A stretch of 20,474 nucleotides of DNA, taken from the NCBI GenBank assembly GCA_030018575.1, contig JASEIA010000015.1, positions 1-20,474 on the forward strand, written 5' to 3'. The notes beneath the pieces were generated by a model. It was not told the DNA's origin. It searched no databases and was given only the letters and a program-made list of their open reading frames with translations. How positions within the stretch are numbered: position 1 is the first letter of the stretch; each line of letters opens with the position of its first letter. This document shows positions 12,953 to 20,019 of the stretch, piece by piece. The position numbers and the translations under genes are program-made. This DNA comes from Nanobdellota archaeon (lineage in GTDB: Archaea; Nanobdellota; Nanobdellia; SCGC-AAA011-G17; GW2011-AR17).

Positions 12953-15900
12953 ATGGCGGACATTGCATGGTTCAGGGAATTGCATAACACTGATGTAGGC
13001 ATAGCAGGAGGCAAGGGGGCTTCTTTAGGCGAGATGTTTAATGCGGGAATGCCAATACCACCGGGCTTCGTGATTACTGCAGAGGCTTTCAAGAAATACA
13101 TCACAAAGACAAAGATTGACACAAAGATTTACGGCATTCTGAAAGGGCTTAATGTTGAGAACAATGCAGCATTGCAGGAAACCGCAAAGAAAATACAGGC
13201 TTTGATTGTAAGCACCCCAATGCCTGAAGACATAAAAAAGGCAATCCTGGAATCATATGACTTATTATCATTCGGGGATGCTGCAAAAGCAGGCGGCAGG
13301 GCGTTAAGCCTCATGAAAACAGGAAGGGACGCATTGTTTGTTGCTGTGAGGAGCTCTGCAACAGCAGAAGACCTGCCGAGCATTTCCGAGGATGAGCATG
13401 TGCTGATTACAGCAAATGGCTTGCCTGTTTATGCCCCGATGAAAGAGATTTATGAACGATTCGGAGACGGCAGCCATGCAAGGATAGAAATTCCTGCCAT
13501 GAAGAACAATGAAATAAGATGGACTGCTGTCGGCAGCATATATAAGCATAAGGCAAACAGCGATACGCTTTATAAGATTACAACAGAAACAGGCAGAGAG
13601 GTAACTGTTTCCTCAAACCACTCCCTAATTGTGTTAGATAAAAACAATCTTGCGCCAAAGATAAGCTCTGTCAGCAAGCTTGAAAAAGAGGATATGGTTC
13701 CTGCAATATCCTCCCTCCCAATGATAAACTCCGGCATAAGATTTGTAGATGTCTTGGATTATGTCCATGGCAAAGACATAGCGGAGCAAGACGGCAAGAT
13801 AAAGATAAAAAACAATTCAACCAACTGGGAAATACAGCAGGGTCTAAGGCGCATAATACTGGTAAATGAAGATTTTGCATACTTCCTTGGCATGTATGCG
13901 GCGGAAGGCTGCACTTATGGAAATAACAATGTGATAATTACTAATTCCAGCAGCGAAGCCATTAAAAGGGTTGAGGGTGCGGTAAAGGGCTTAGGCATAA
14001 CATATTCCCCCAAACTGAACAAGAACTCGCTGCGCTTATACTGCAAAACACTGGTCAGGCTTTTGCACGGGCTCACAGGCAAGCCAACTGACAAAAAAGG
14101 CAAGGGGCGCTCCTGCGGGATAAAAAGAGTGCCTGATTTTATTTTCGGCTGCGAAAAGAAGATTATTGCAAGCTTTCTCAGGGGATGTTTTGACGGGGAT
14201 GGCTACATCGGCAAAGATTGCATAACTTATGACTCAACCTCAAAGATGCTTACAGGCGGCATAGTAAAGCTGCTTGAGCTGCTCGGATTTAAGTTTTATA
14301 TCCGCACCAAAAAAAGCAGCTACACAATCTACATTCCCATTAGCGAATCTGAAAAGTTTAAGGGAGCTGTCAGCCTTGAAAACAAGGACAAGCTCCAAAA
14401 GCTTAATGCGCTAGTAGATTCATACAAAAAAAGAAAGCTTTATTCAACATTCAAAGAATCAATCCATATCCCGGGACCGCTAACAAACAGGATAAGAGGC
14501 GCATTTGAGGAAAAATTTCCGAAAAGCAGGATATCAATAGCAATCTGCCCTTATTGCAGCGAAAGGCTGGAAAAAACAAGCTACTATAAAGGAAAAAGAA
14601 GATTCCGCTGCAAAGGCTGCAGAAAAACATTTTATGAGGACAAGATTAAGCAGGAAGAAAGGGAAGTCCATATCAATTACGACATTAAAGGAAGGTTTAC
14701 CAACCAAAGCATTCCGTGGAACAAGGCGCTGATTGGGGGGGCATATAGCCTAAAAAAATTAAAGGGAATTGCGAAGAAGTACGGCTTGAACGGGTTTGCT
14801 GATTTTTTCAATACAAACATCAAATGGGATAGGATTAAAAAAGTAACCCCCATAAGCTATGACAGTTGGGTGTATGACTTTACAGTGCCTGACATTGAAA
14901 ATTTTGCAGCTGGCATTGGCGGGATAATAACTCATAACACAGCGTCATTTGCGGGGCAGCAGGCATCTTTCCTTAATGTTAAAGGCGCAACAGCATTAAT
15001 TACTAAAGTCCTGGAATGCTGGGCATCATTGTTCACTGCAAGGGCAATCTATTACAGGACAAAAAACAATTTTGAGCATTCAAAAGTTCTTATAGCTGTT
15101 GTTGTGCAGAAGATGGTTGAGTCAGACAAGGCAGGCGTTATGTTCTCTGTCAATCCTGTCACAGGCAATGAAGAGGAGATAATGATTGAATGCAGCTTTG
15201 GGCTTGGAGAAGCTGTTGTTTCAGGCTCAATAAGCCCTGACCAGTATGTTGTTGACAAGAAGTCAGAGGTAGTAAAGCAGGCAAGCATAAGCAACAAGAA
15301 CTGGATGTACACCTTGGACAAGAAAACATTAAGAAACATAAGGCTTACAATACCGCAGGAAAAGGCAACAAGCCATGCGCTTTCTGATTATGAAATAATT
15401 GCGCTTGCAAAGCTTGCGAAGAAGATTGAGCAGCATTATGGAAGGCCGCAGGATTTGGAATATGCGATTGAGGGAAAAAATATCTATATTGTCCAGTCAA
15501 GGCCGATTACCACTTTGAAAAAAAGCGCGGAGGCAGAACCAAAGAATGAAAGCAGCGGCATTGACATTTCAAAGGCAAAGATGCTAATCACAGGAGTCTC
15601 GGCATCGCCGGGAGTCGGAATAGGCCCTGTGAAGATTTTAAGAACTGCCGAGGATTTAGACAAAATCCAGAAAGGGGATGTTCTTGTTGCTGAAATGACA
15701 AATCCCGACTATGTCAGCGCAATGGAAAAAAGCGTCGCGATTGTAACTGACCAAGGGGGCTCTACTTGTCACGCGGCAATCGTGGGAAGGGAGATGGGAA
15801 TCCCGGTTATTGTCGGGACAGAGGTTGCAACAAAGCAATTAAAGGAAAATCAGGTAATCACTGTCGATGCAACGCACGGAAAAGTGTATGACGGCAGGGT

Positions 15901-16852
15901 TGAAATCAAAAAAGAAGCGGCGCCGCAGCAGGTTATGGCAGGAGCGGCTCCATTAGAAACAGTGACATCAATAAAAGTTATTGTTGACATGCCTGAGTAC
16001 GCAAAAAAAGCAGCCGCTACAAATGCAGACGGAGTCGGATTGATAAGATGCGAGATGATGATGGCAAAGCACGAGCACCCCGGCTGGCTTGTCAATCACG
16101 GAAAAAGCGATGTTCTTTTGAACGAGCTTGTTGAAGGCATAACAGGAATTGCGTCCGAGTTCAAGGGCAAGCCAGTATGGTACAGGACTTCTGATTTCAG
16201 GAGCGACGAGTACAGGAACCTTAAAGGCGGCGATGAAGAGCCAAAGGAACTGAATCCAATGCTTGGCTGGCACGGAATAAGAAGAGGGCTTGACCAGAAA
16301 GAGCTTTTGAAAACAGAGTTTGCAGCCATCAAGAAAGTGCACGACAACGGGCTTGCCAATGTAGGGGTAATGCTGCCTATGGTCACGAATACAGAGCAGG
16401 TCATTCTTGCAAAAGAAATAATGAAGGAAGCAGGGCTTATGCCTGGAAAGGATGTTGAATTTGGCGTGATGGTTGAAACTCCTGCATCAGTCCAGATAAT
16501 AGAGGATATGTGCAGGGCGGGAATTGATTTTATTTCATTCGGGACAAATGACCTGACGCAGTTTACACTTGCAATTGACAGGGATAACTCGCGCGTCCAG
16601 AAACTGCATGATGAAATGCATCCTGCTATTTTAAGGCAGATAAAATACGTTGTTGACACCTGCAAAAAATACGGCGTAAAGACAAGCATTTGCGGGCAGG
16701 CTGGCTCAAGGCCTGAAATGGCTGAGTTTCTTGTAAAGATAGGCATTGACAGCATCTCTGCAAACGCTGACTCTGTTGACAAAATAAGGGGCATTGTTGC
16801 AAAGGCAGAAAGAAAATTATTGCTTGAAGCTGCAAGAAGGGAGATTGAATGA
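12953..16852 (+). CDS. ppsA: Phosphoenolpyruvate synthase interrupted by an intein
   Basis: The 1299-residue frame encodes a 779-residue PEP synthase (E. coli PpsA is 792) plus a 520-residue intein. The enzyme makes PEP, AMP and phosphate from pyruvate and ATP, the entry to gluconeogenesis. Extein domains: the ATP-binding N-domain (GGKGASLGEM near residue 20; VRSSATAEDLP 132-142, continuing TASFAGQQ from 663); the mobile phosphohistidine domain with GGSTCHAAIVGREMG (His940, which is 420 without the intein, next to PpsA His421); and the PEP-binding barrel with GADGVGLIR-like ADGVGLIRCEMM, GVMVETPASV, FGTNDLTQFTLAIDRDN and the SICGQAGSRPE cysteine (1248). ATG follows GGGGTGA. The last codon overlaps the next gene's start. 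Removal of the intein restores an uninterrupted EDLP-TASFAGQQ, so the gene is likely functional after protein splicing. Confidence 0.93.
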   Translation: MADIAWFRELHNTDVGIAGGKGASLGEMFNAGMPIPPGFVITAEAFKKYITKTKIDTKIYGILKGLNVENNAALQETAKKIQALIVSTPMPEDIKKAILESYDLLSFGDAAKAGGRALSLMKTGRDALFVAVRSSATAEDLPSISEDEHVLITANGLPVYAPMKEIYERFGDGSHARIEIPAMKNNEIRWTAVGSIYKHKANSDTLYKITTETGREVTVSSNHSLIVLDKNNLAPKISSVSKLEKEDMVPAISSLPMINSGIRFVDVLDYVHGKDIAEQDGKIKIKNNSTNWEIQQGLRRIILVNEDFAYFLGMYAAEGCTYGNNNVIITNSSSEAIKRVEGAVKGLGITYSPKLNKNSLRLYCKTLVRLLHGLTGKPTDKKGKGRSCGIKRVPDFIFGCEKKIIASFLRGCFDGDGYIGKDCITYDSTSKMLTGGIVKLLELLGFKFYIRTKKSSYTIYIPISESEKFKGAVSLENKDKLQKLNALVDSYKKRKLYSTFKESIHIPGPLTNRIRGAFEEKFPKSRISIAICPYCSERLEKTSYYKGKRRFRCKGCRKTFYEDKIKQEEREVHINYDIKGRFTNQSIPWNKALIGGAYSLKKLKGIAKKYGLNGFADFFNTNIKWDRIKKVTPISYDSWVYDFTVPDIENFAAGIGGIITHNTASFAGQQASFLNVKGATALITKVLECWASLFTARAIYYRTKNNFEHSKVLIAVVVQKMVESDKAGVMFSVNPVTGNEEEIMIECSFGLGEAVVSGSISPDQYVVDKKSEVVKQASISNKNWMYTLDKKTLRNIRLTIPQEKATSHALSDYEIIALAKLAKKIEQHYGRPQDLEYAIEGKNIYIVQSRPITTLKKSAEAEPKNESSGIDISKAKMLITGVSASPGVGIGPVKILRTAEDLDKIQKGDVLVAEMTNPDYVSAMEKSVAIVTDQGGSTCHAAIVGREMGIPVIVGTEVATKQLKENQVITVDATHGKVYDGRVEIKKEAAPQQVMAGAAPLETVTSIKVIVDMPEYAKKAAATNADGVGLIRCEMMMAKHEHPGWLVNHGKSDVLLNELVEGITGIASEFKGKPVWYRTSDFRSDEYRNLKGGDEEPKELNPMLGWHGIRRGLDQKELLKTEFAAIKKVHDNGLANVGVMLPMVTNTEQVILAKEIMKEAGLMPGKDVEFGVMVETPASVQIIEDMCRAGIDFISFGTNDLTQFTLAIDRDNSRVQKLHDEMHPAILRQIKYVVDTCKKYGVKTSICGQAGSRPEMAEFLVKIGIDSISANADSVDKIRGIVAKAERKLLLEAARREIE
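13379..14938 (+). mobile_element. Ser1 LAGLIDADG intein in PEP synthase, with zinc ribbon
   Basis: The 520-residue in-frame insert occupies residues 143-662 of the PPS frame. Block A is SISEDEHVLI, with Ser in place of the common Cys1. Block B is TVSSNHS (His223). The LAGLIDADG motifs are YFLGMYAAEG (310-319, acidic Glu318) and SFLRGCFDGDG (407-417, Asp414/416). Block F is WVYDFTVPDIENF and block G GGIITHN, followed by Thr as the +1 residue. All residues needed for splicing are present. Between the endonuclease motifs and block F lies a C-x2-C...C-x2-C zinc ribbon (532-556) and a PWNK segment. The insertion point is the conserved ATP-binding loop of the host enzyme. The endonuclease acidic residues are intact, so homing may be active. 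Confidence is high for the intein and moderate for the exact Ser1 boundary. Confidence 0.93.
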
Positions 16853-17121
16853 AGCTCGGCGGCGGAATTACCCTTGAAGGCTTCGAAGAGCTTGAGCCTG
16901 CAAAGTTTGTCGTTGCAAGGAAGATAATAGGCATCTATGCAAGAAAAACAAGCGACTCATTCGGAAAGCTTGACTCATTCATAGTTGCAAAGACGGGCAA
17001 CAGCATAAAAGTCTCTGCAAAATGCGGCGAGAAAACAAGCGAAGCCTTCAGCGAAGACAGCAACATGTTTATTGCCTTAAGCAGGGCGCTTTCAGAAGCA
17101 GCCGAGAAAGCAAAGCCTTAA
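16849..17121 (+). CDS. Small alpha/beta protein coupled to PEP synthase, possibly S30AE-like
   Basis: The 90-residue protein starts at an ATGA overlap with the PPS stop, behind AAGGGAG at 16837-16843 (five-base spacing). Translation is therefore probably coupled to the enzyme. Predicted order: strand (ITLEGF), helix (ELEPAKFVVARKIIGIYARK), strand (SFIVAKTG), strand (SIKVSAKC), helix (NMFIALSRALSEAAEKA). This order loosely resembles HPF/RaiA proteins and the gene at 4945-5286, but with one strand fewer, so homology is uncertain. There are no catalytic-looking residues. A regulatory or assembly role toward PEP synthase is possible from coupling alone. Confidence 0.7.
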   Translation: MKLGGGITLEGFEELEPAKFVVARKIIGIYARKTSDSFGKLDSFIVAKTGNSIKVSAKCGEKTSEAFSEDSNMFIALSRALSEAAEKAKP

Positions 17122-17126
17122 ATATA
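17118..17126 (+). promoter_or_regulatory. TATA box of the multi-pass membrane protein gene (leaderless)
   Basis: TTAAATATA is centred about 25 bases before ATG 17147 and overlaps the stop of the preceding gene. No Shine-Dalgarno sequence is present. Confidence 0.5.
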
Positions 17127-17146
17127 ATCTTCCCTTAAATTATTGC

Positions 17147-18013
17147 ATGCATTACAGCGAGTTTGTAAAAAGGGCATTTGGCAATATAAGAAAATATCCC
17201 TCTCTTTTGCTTCCTGAAACATTGATGTTTTTTACAACATACTTTCTTACAATAGCCCTTTACAAGTTCAGCGGGCTTGCGGCTTTTGCAAAGGCAGCCA
17301 TGAGCGCAGGGCAGAAAATTGACACATCAACATTCATAAGGGATTTTGCAGCAGGGCACATGGGCCAGATAGTGGTTTCGCTTGCAGCATTTGTTATCCT
17401 CACATTTTTTATAGGCGCAGGAACAGAAGCAATAAAATTCAGGATGATTAAAAAAGTGACAGACAGGCAGCGCGTGAGCGCTAAAGACCTGCTTGGCGGC
17501 TCTTGGAAGGATTTCTTCCGCATAATAGGAATGAAGATGATAATATACCTTATTGCGCTTGTAATAATCCTCAGCCTCATGCTTGCAGCATCGTTCGTAT
17601 TCAGCTTCGGCAATGGCTTTACCTCAATCGCGGCATGGGTTGCAGCAGGAATCGGGCTTGCCGTCTTTGTAATATTGTCTATAGGGCTGATTTTCAGGTA
17701 TGCAATTTTATTCATTGAAGAGCAAAATGCAGCAACAACAGTAAGATGGTCTTTCCATTATTTCAGAAAACATACAAGCCATGTTATTGTCTCGTGGCTA
17801 ATCTATCTGGGCATGGGCATAATGTTCACAATAGCGAGCACTATTGCAACAATGATATTCACGAGCCTGCGGGGTGATGTGGAAAGCGCAATGGCAATAT
17901 ACTTTGTTTCTTTCATCGGAACTGTTGCTGCTTTTGCAATCAGGCTTGTCTATAATGTATGGGCCGGGCTTTTCCTGTTTGACGCTTACAGCAAGAACAG
18001 AATAGTAAGATGA
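17147..18013 (+). CDS. Six-span membrane protein, unknown function
   Basis: The 288-residue protein has about six hydrophobic segments (near 20-42, 72-92, 126-150, 158-184, 212-238 and 248-276). An amphipathic cytoplasmic segment, KFRMIKKVTDRQRVSAKDLLGGSWKDFFRIIG, lies between the second and third. Its layout, with KDLL...W..F following a G-T/A-E-A span, resembles DUF-type archaeal and bacterial membrane proteins with paired helices, but no named family can be assigned. ATG 17147 fits a leaderless transcript. It is convergent with RNase Z, 21 bases away. No enzyme motif is visible; a role in membrane organisation or transport is speculation. Confidence 0.75.
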   Translation: MHYSEFVKRAFGNIRKYPSLLLPETLMFFTTYFLTIALYKFSGLAAFAKAAMSAGQKIDTSTFIRDFAAGHMGQIVVSLAAFVILTFFIGAGTEAIKFRMIKKVTDRQRVSAKDLLGGSWKDFFRIIGMKMIIYLIALVIILSLMLAASFVFSFGNGFTSIAAWVAAGIGLAVFVILSIGLIFRYAILFIEEQNAATTVRWSFHYFRKHTSHVIVSWLIYLGMGIMFTIASTIATMIFTSLRGDVESAMAIYFVSFIGTVAAFAIRLVYNVWAGLFLFDAYSKNRIVR

Positions 18014-18034
18014 TAGCGGGGAAAATTTCATGGA

Positions 18035-18925
18035 TTAAAGCTTTATCTTCATGAAGTCCCTTGCGCAGGAAACATTCCTGAAAGCTTTTTTTGCCTCGTC
18101 CCTTATGTGCGTGACTGTCTTGTATCGCGGGCTGAAATGGGTAAGAACCAGCTTTTTCACGCTTGCTTGCTTTGCTATTTCACCGGCCTGCGAGCTTGTG
18201 AGGTGCTTTGAAATCTCTGCCTTGCCCCTCATGTCCTCAGCCAGGGTTGCCTCGCAAACAAGGATGTCTGCGTTTCTTGCAATATCAACAGCATTCCTGC
18301 AAGGCGCGGTGTCTGCAACGTAAACGATTTTTTTGCCCTTGACGACAAAAGTGGCATCGTCTGCTCTAATTTTATTTCCTTTCCATTCAATGTCTTTCCC
18401 GTTCTGAAGCTCCTTCATTATCGGGTGCTGCTGCAGGCCGAATTTCTTCACATAATCCATGTTAATCCTTCTTCTGTCTTTTTCAATGAATGCAAATGCA
18501 AGGCATCTTGAGGAATGCCTTAATGATTTTGCCTCCAGGCTAAACCATTCATTTTCAAAAAATATGCCCTCATTCACTTCATGCACGCTTACGCTTATTT
18601 TTGCATCAAGAATAAATGAATTGAACATTCTTGAAAAAAACTCTTTTGAGCCGATTGGCCCGTAAATGTCCAATTTGCCTGAGTATTCGCACGCAGCCAT
18701 TGTCTGTATCAGGCCGGGAATCCCGAGCACATGGTCGCCGTGCCAGTGGCTTATTAATATCTTTGTAATCTTGGCAGGGCTGATTTTGGCTTTTTTGAGC
18801 TGCCGCTGGGTTCCTTCGCCGCAGTCAAACATGACTGCCTCATCCCTGTATTCCAGCAGGAAAGAGCAGTGATTCCTTTCCACAGTGGGCACCATGGCTC
18901 CTGTCCCCAAAAACGTGATTTCCAT
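18035..18925 (-). CDS. rnz: Ribonuclease Z (tRNA 3' processing endonuclease)
   Basis: The 296-residue protein is a short-form RNase Z of the metallo-beta-lactamase fold that cleaves the 3' trailer of pre-tRNAs. It has MEITFLGTGAMVPTVERN at the start, FDCGEGTQRQL (33-43), the zinc motif SHWHGDH (His60, His62, Asp64, His65), YVADTAPC, CEATLAED, the family ISKHLTSSQAGEIA block and LTHFSPRY near the end. An exosite arm region (about 145-180, rich in basic residues and containing LQQHPIMKELQ) is present. All expected catalytic residues are visible. ATG 18925 lies about 26 bases after a TATA box, so the gene is probably leaderless and has its own promoter. Confidence 0.93.
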   Translation of the reverse strand: MEITFLGTGAMVPTVERNHCSFLLEYRDEAVMFDCGEGTQRQLKKAKISPAKITKILISHWHGDHVLGIPGLIQTMAACEYSGKLDIYGPIGSKEFFSRMFNSFILDAKISVSVHEVNEGIFFENEWFSLEAKSLRHSSRCLAFAFIEKDRRRINMDYVKKFGLQQHPIMKELQNGKDIEWKGNKIRADDATFVVKGKKIVYVADTAPCRNAVDIARNADILVCEATLAEDMRGKAEISKHLTSSQAGEIAKQASVKKLVLTHFSPRYKTVTHIRDEAKKAFRNVSCARDFMKIKL

Positions 18926-18945
18926 GCAATTAAATAGAAAAAGAG

Positions 18946-18956
18946 CTTTTAAATAT
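18946..18956 (-). promoter_or_regulatory. TATA box of rnz (leaderless)
   Basis: On the minus strand ATATTTAAAAG is centred about 26 bases before ATG 18925, with no ribosome-binding site between. Confidence 0.55.
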
Positions 18957-19119
18957 GTATCGGATTATTTCCAGCTTCTGTGGGGGCATCCCATAATCCA
19001 GCAATGGAAGTCATGGAGAAATAGCCTTACCTTATTTTTGTGCGTATGACAAAGCTCATTTGCAATCTTCTCTTTCCACGGCCAAGTATGCGGGAATGTG
19101 TGTGGCGGGCAGAACTTTT
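18957..19119. other. Intergenic stretch, no gene with a usable start
   Basis: These 163 bases separate the membrane hydrolase stop from the rnz promoter. On the minus strand one frame stays open for more than 50 codons, with a His/Cys/Trp-rich translation, but it has no ATG, GTG or TTG at a sensible position and no ribosome-binding site. No tRNA or clear hairpin was found. Confidence 0.5.
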
Positions 19120-20016
19120 TCAGATTCCCATCTCCTCTTTTAATATTTTCATGTTTTCGTCAAGAATGACAGTTGCGGTGAATCCCCCGCCGCCCCATGA
19201 CGGCTTCATGTCAACCCACTCCACCTTGTTTCCCTCAACAACCGGATATGGAAACCTTGCAAACTGCAGGAAGCTAGCAACCAAATCTGAGTTCATTGAA
19301 GCCTGCACAATGGGGTCTTCTTTCATCTTGAAATATTGGGGCTCGGACATTCCAAAAAACATCGTATAGCTCGAAAGCAAATAGCCGCTGTCATGCTCCT
19401 TTATAACATGCCACTTGAGCGGATTAAACAGGCTTGGCGCAAGATATGAGTCGCCATTTATAGAATCAACACTTGCCTCTGCATAGTTTGTAAGCGCAAA
19501 CCTTGCGCTGAATATTAAAAATGCAAATAATAGCGCAGTTGCAGCTATCCTTGCGCCCTTATTTGGGTACAACCTGTACAGCACTATGCCTGCCGCAAAA
19601 AGCGTCAACAGGTAAATATCAACTCCGGGAGAGATATTAAGGGCTATTCTTGCTGTGCTGAACGGATAAAACATCTGCGCGCCCTGGGCAGCTGTTATAA
19701 AATCAAGGAAGAGATGCGACAAGAGCCCCAGCATTGCAAGCGGAAAATAGCGGACAAACTTGTCTTTCTTAAGCCTGCTGAAAAAGACCGCTATGATTAA
19801 TGCAAGCAGTATTACGCCTATCAAAGAATGCGTTGCAACGCGGTGATATGTGTAAAATCCTGACTCCCCAAAGAAAAAAGAGATGACATCAATGTCAGGG
19901 GCCAGCGCCGACACAACACCTGCAACAAGTGGCCATTTCAAATTTTCAAAGCCAAGCTTTTTTGAGATGAAAAGCGCAATGAAGAATCCGGTTAATCCGT
20001 GTGTTACAAAGTCCAT
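19120..20016 (-). CDS. YdjM/DUF457-type membrane-bound metal-dependent hydrolase
   Basis: The 298-residue protein carries the family signature: DFVTHGLTG (His6), LAPDIDV (Asp41, Asp43), YHRVATHS (His58, His63) and LSHLFLDF (His101, Asp105). These residues are spread over about four N-terminal membrane helices; a fifth hydrophobic segment lies near 135-175. This is the pattern of the YdjM (LexA-regulated) inner-membrane hydrolase family, whose substrate is not established. A C-terminal soluble domain (about 180-298, ending in SWGGGGFTATVILDENM) extends it well beyond the roughly 200-residue core and probably lies outside the cell. It starts three bases after the PAP2 stop, so the two are co-transcribed. 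This suggests a joint role in lipid or polyprenyl-phosphate turnover (inference). Confidence 0.85.
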   Translation of the reverse strand: MDFVTHGLTGFFIALFISKKLGFENLKWPLVAGVVSALAPDIDVISFFFGESGFYTYHRVATHSLIGVILLALIIAVFFSRLKKDKFVRYFPLAMLGLLSHLFLDFITAAQGAQMFYPFSTARIALNISPGVDIYLLTLFAAGIVLYRLYPNKGARIAATALLFAFLIFSARFALTNYAEASVDSINGDSYLAPSLFNPLKWHVIKEHDSGYLLSSYTMFFGMSEPQYFKMKEDPIVQASMNSDLVASFLQFARFPYPVVEGNKVEWVDMKPSWGGGGFTATVILDENMKILKEEMGI

Positions 20017-20019
20017 TTT

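Noticed and set aside
13385..13390. Alternative intein start at the next Ser (residue 145)
   Set aside because: It would leave two extra residues in the spliced host loop; starting at Ser143 restores the family sequence EDLP-TASFAGQQ exactly.
16096..16794. 232-codon minus-strand open frame inside PEP synthase
   Set aside because: The plus strand encodes unmistakable conserved PEP synthase motifs over the same bases; the antisense frame is a codon-bias shadow.
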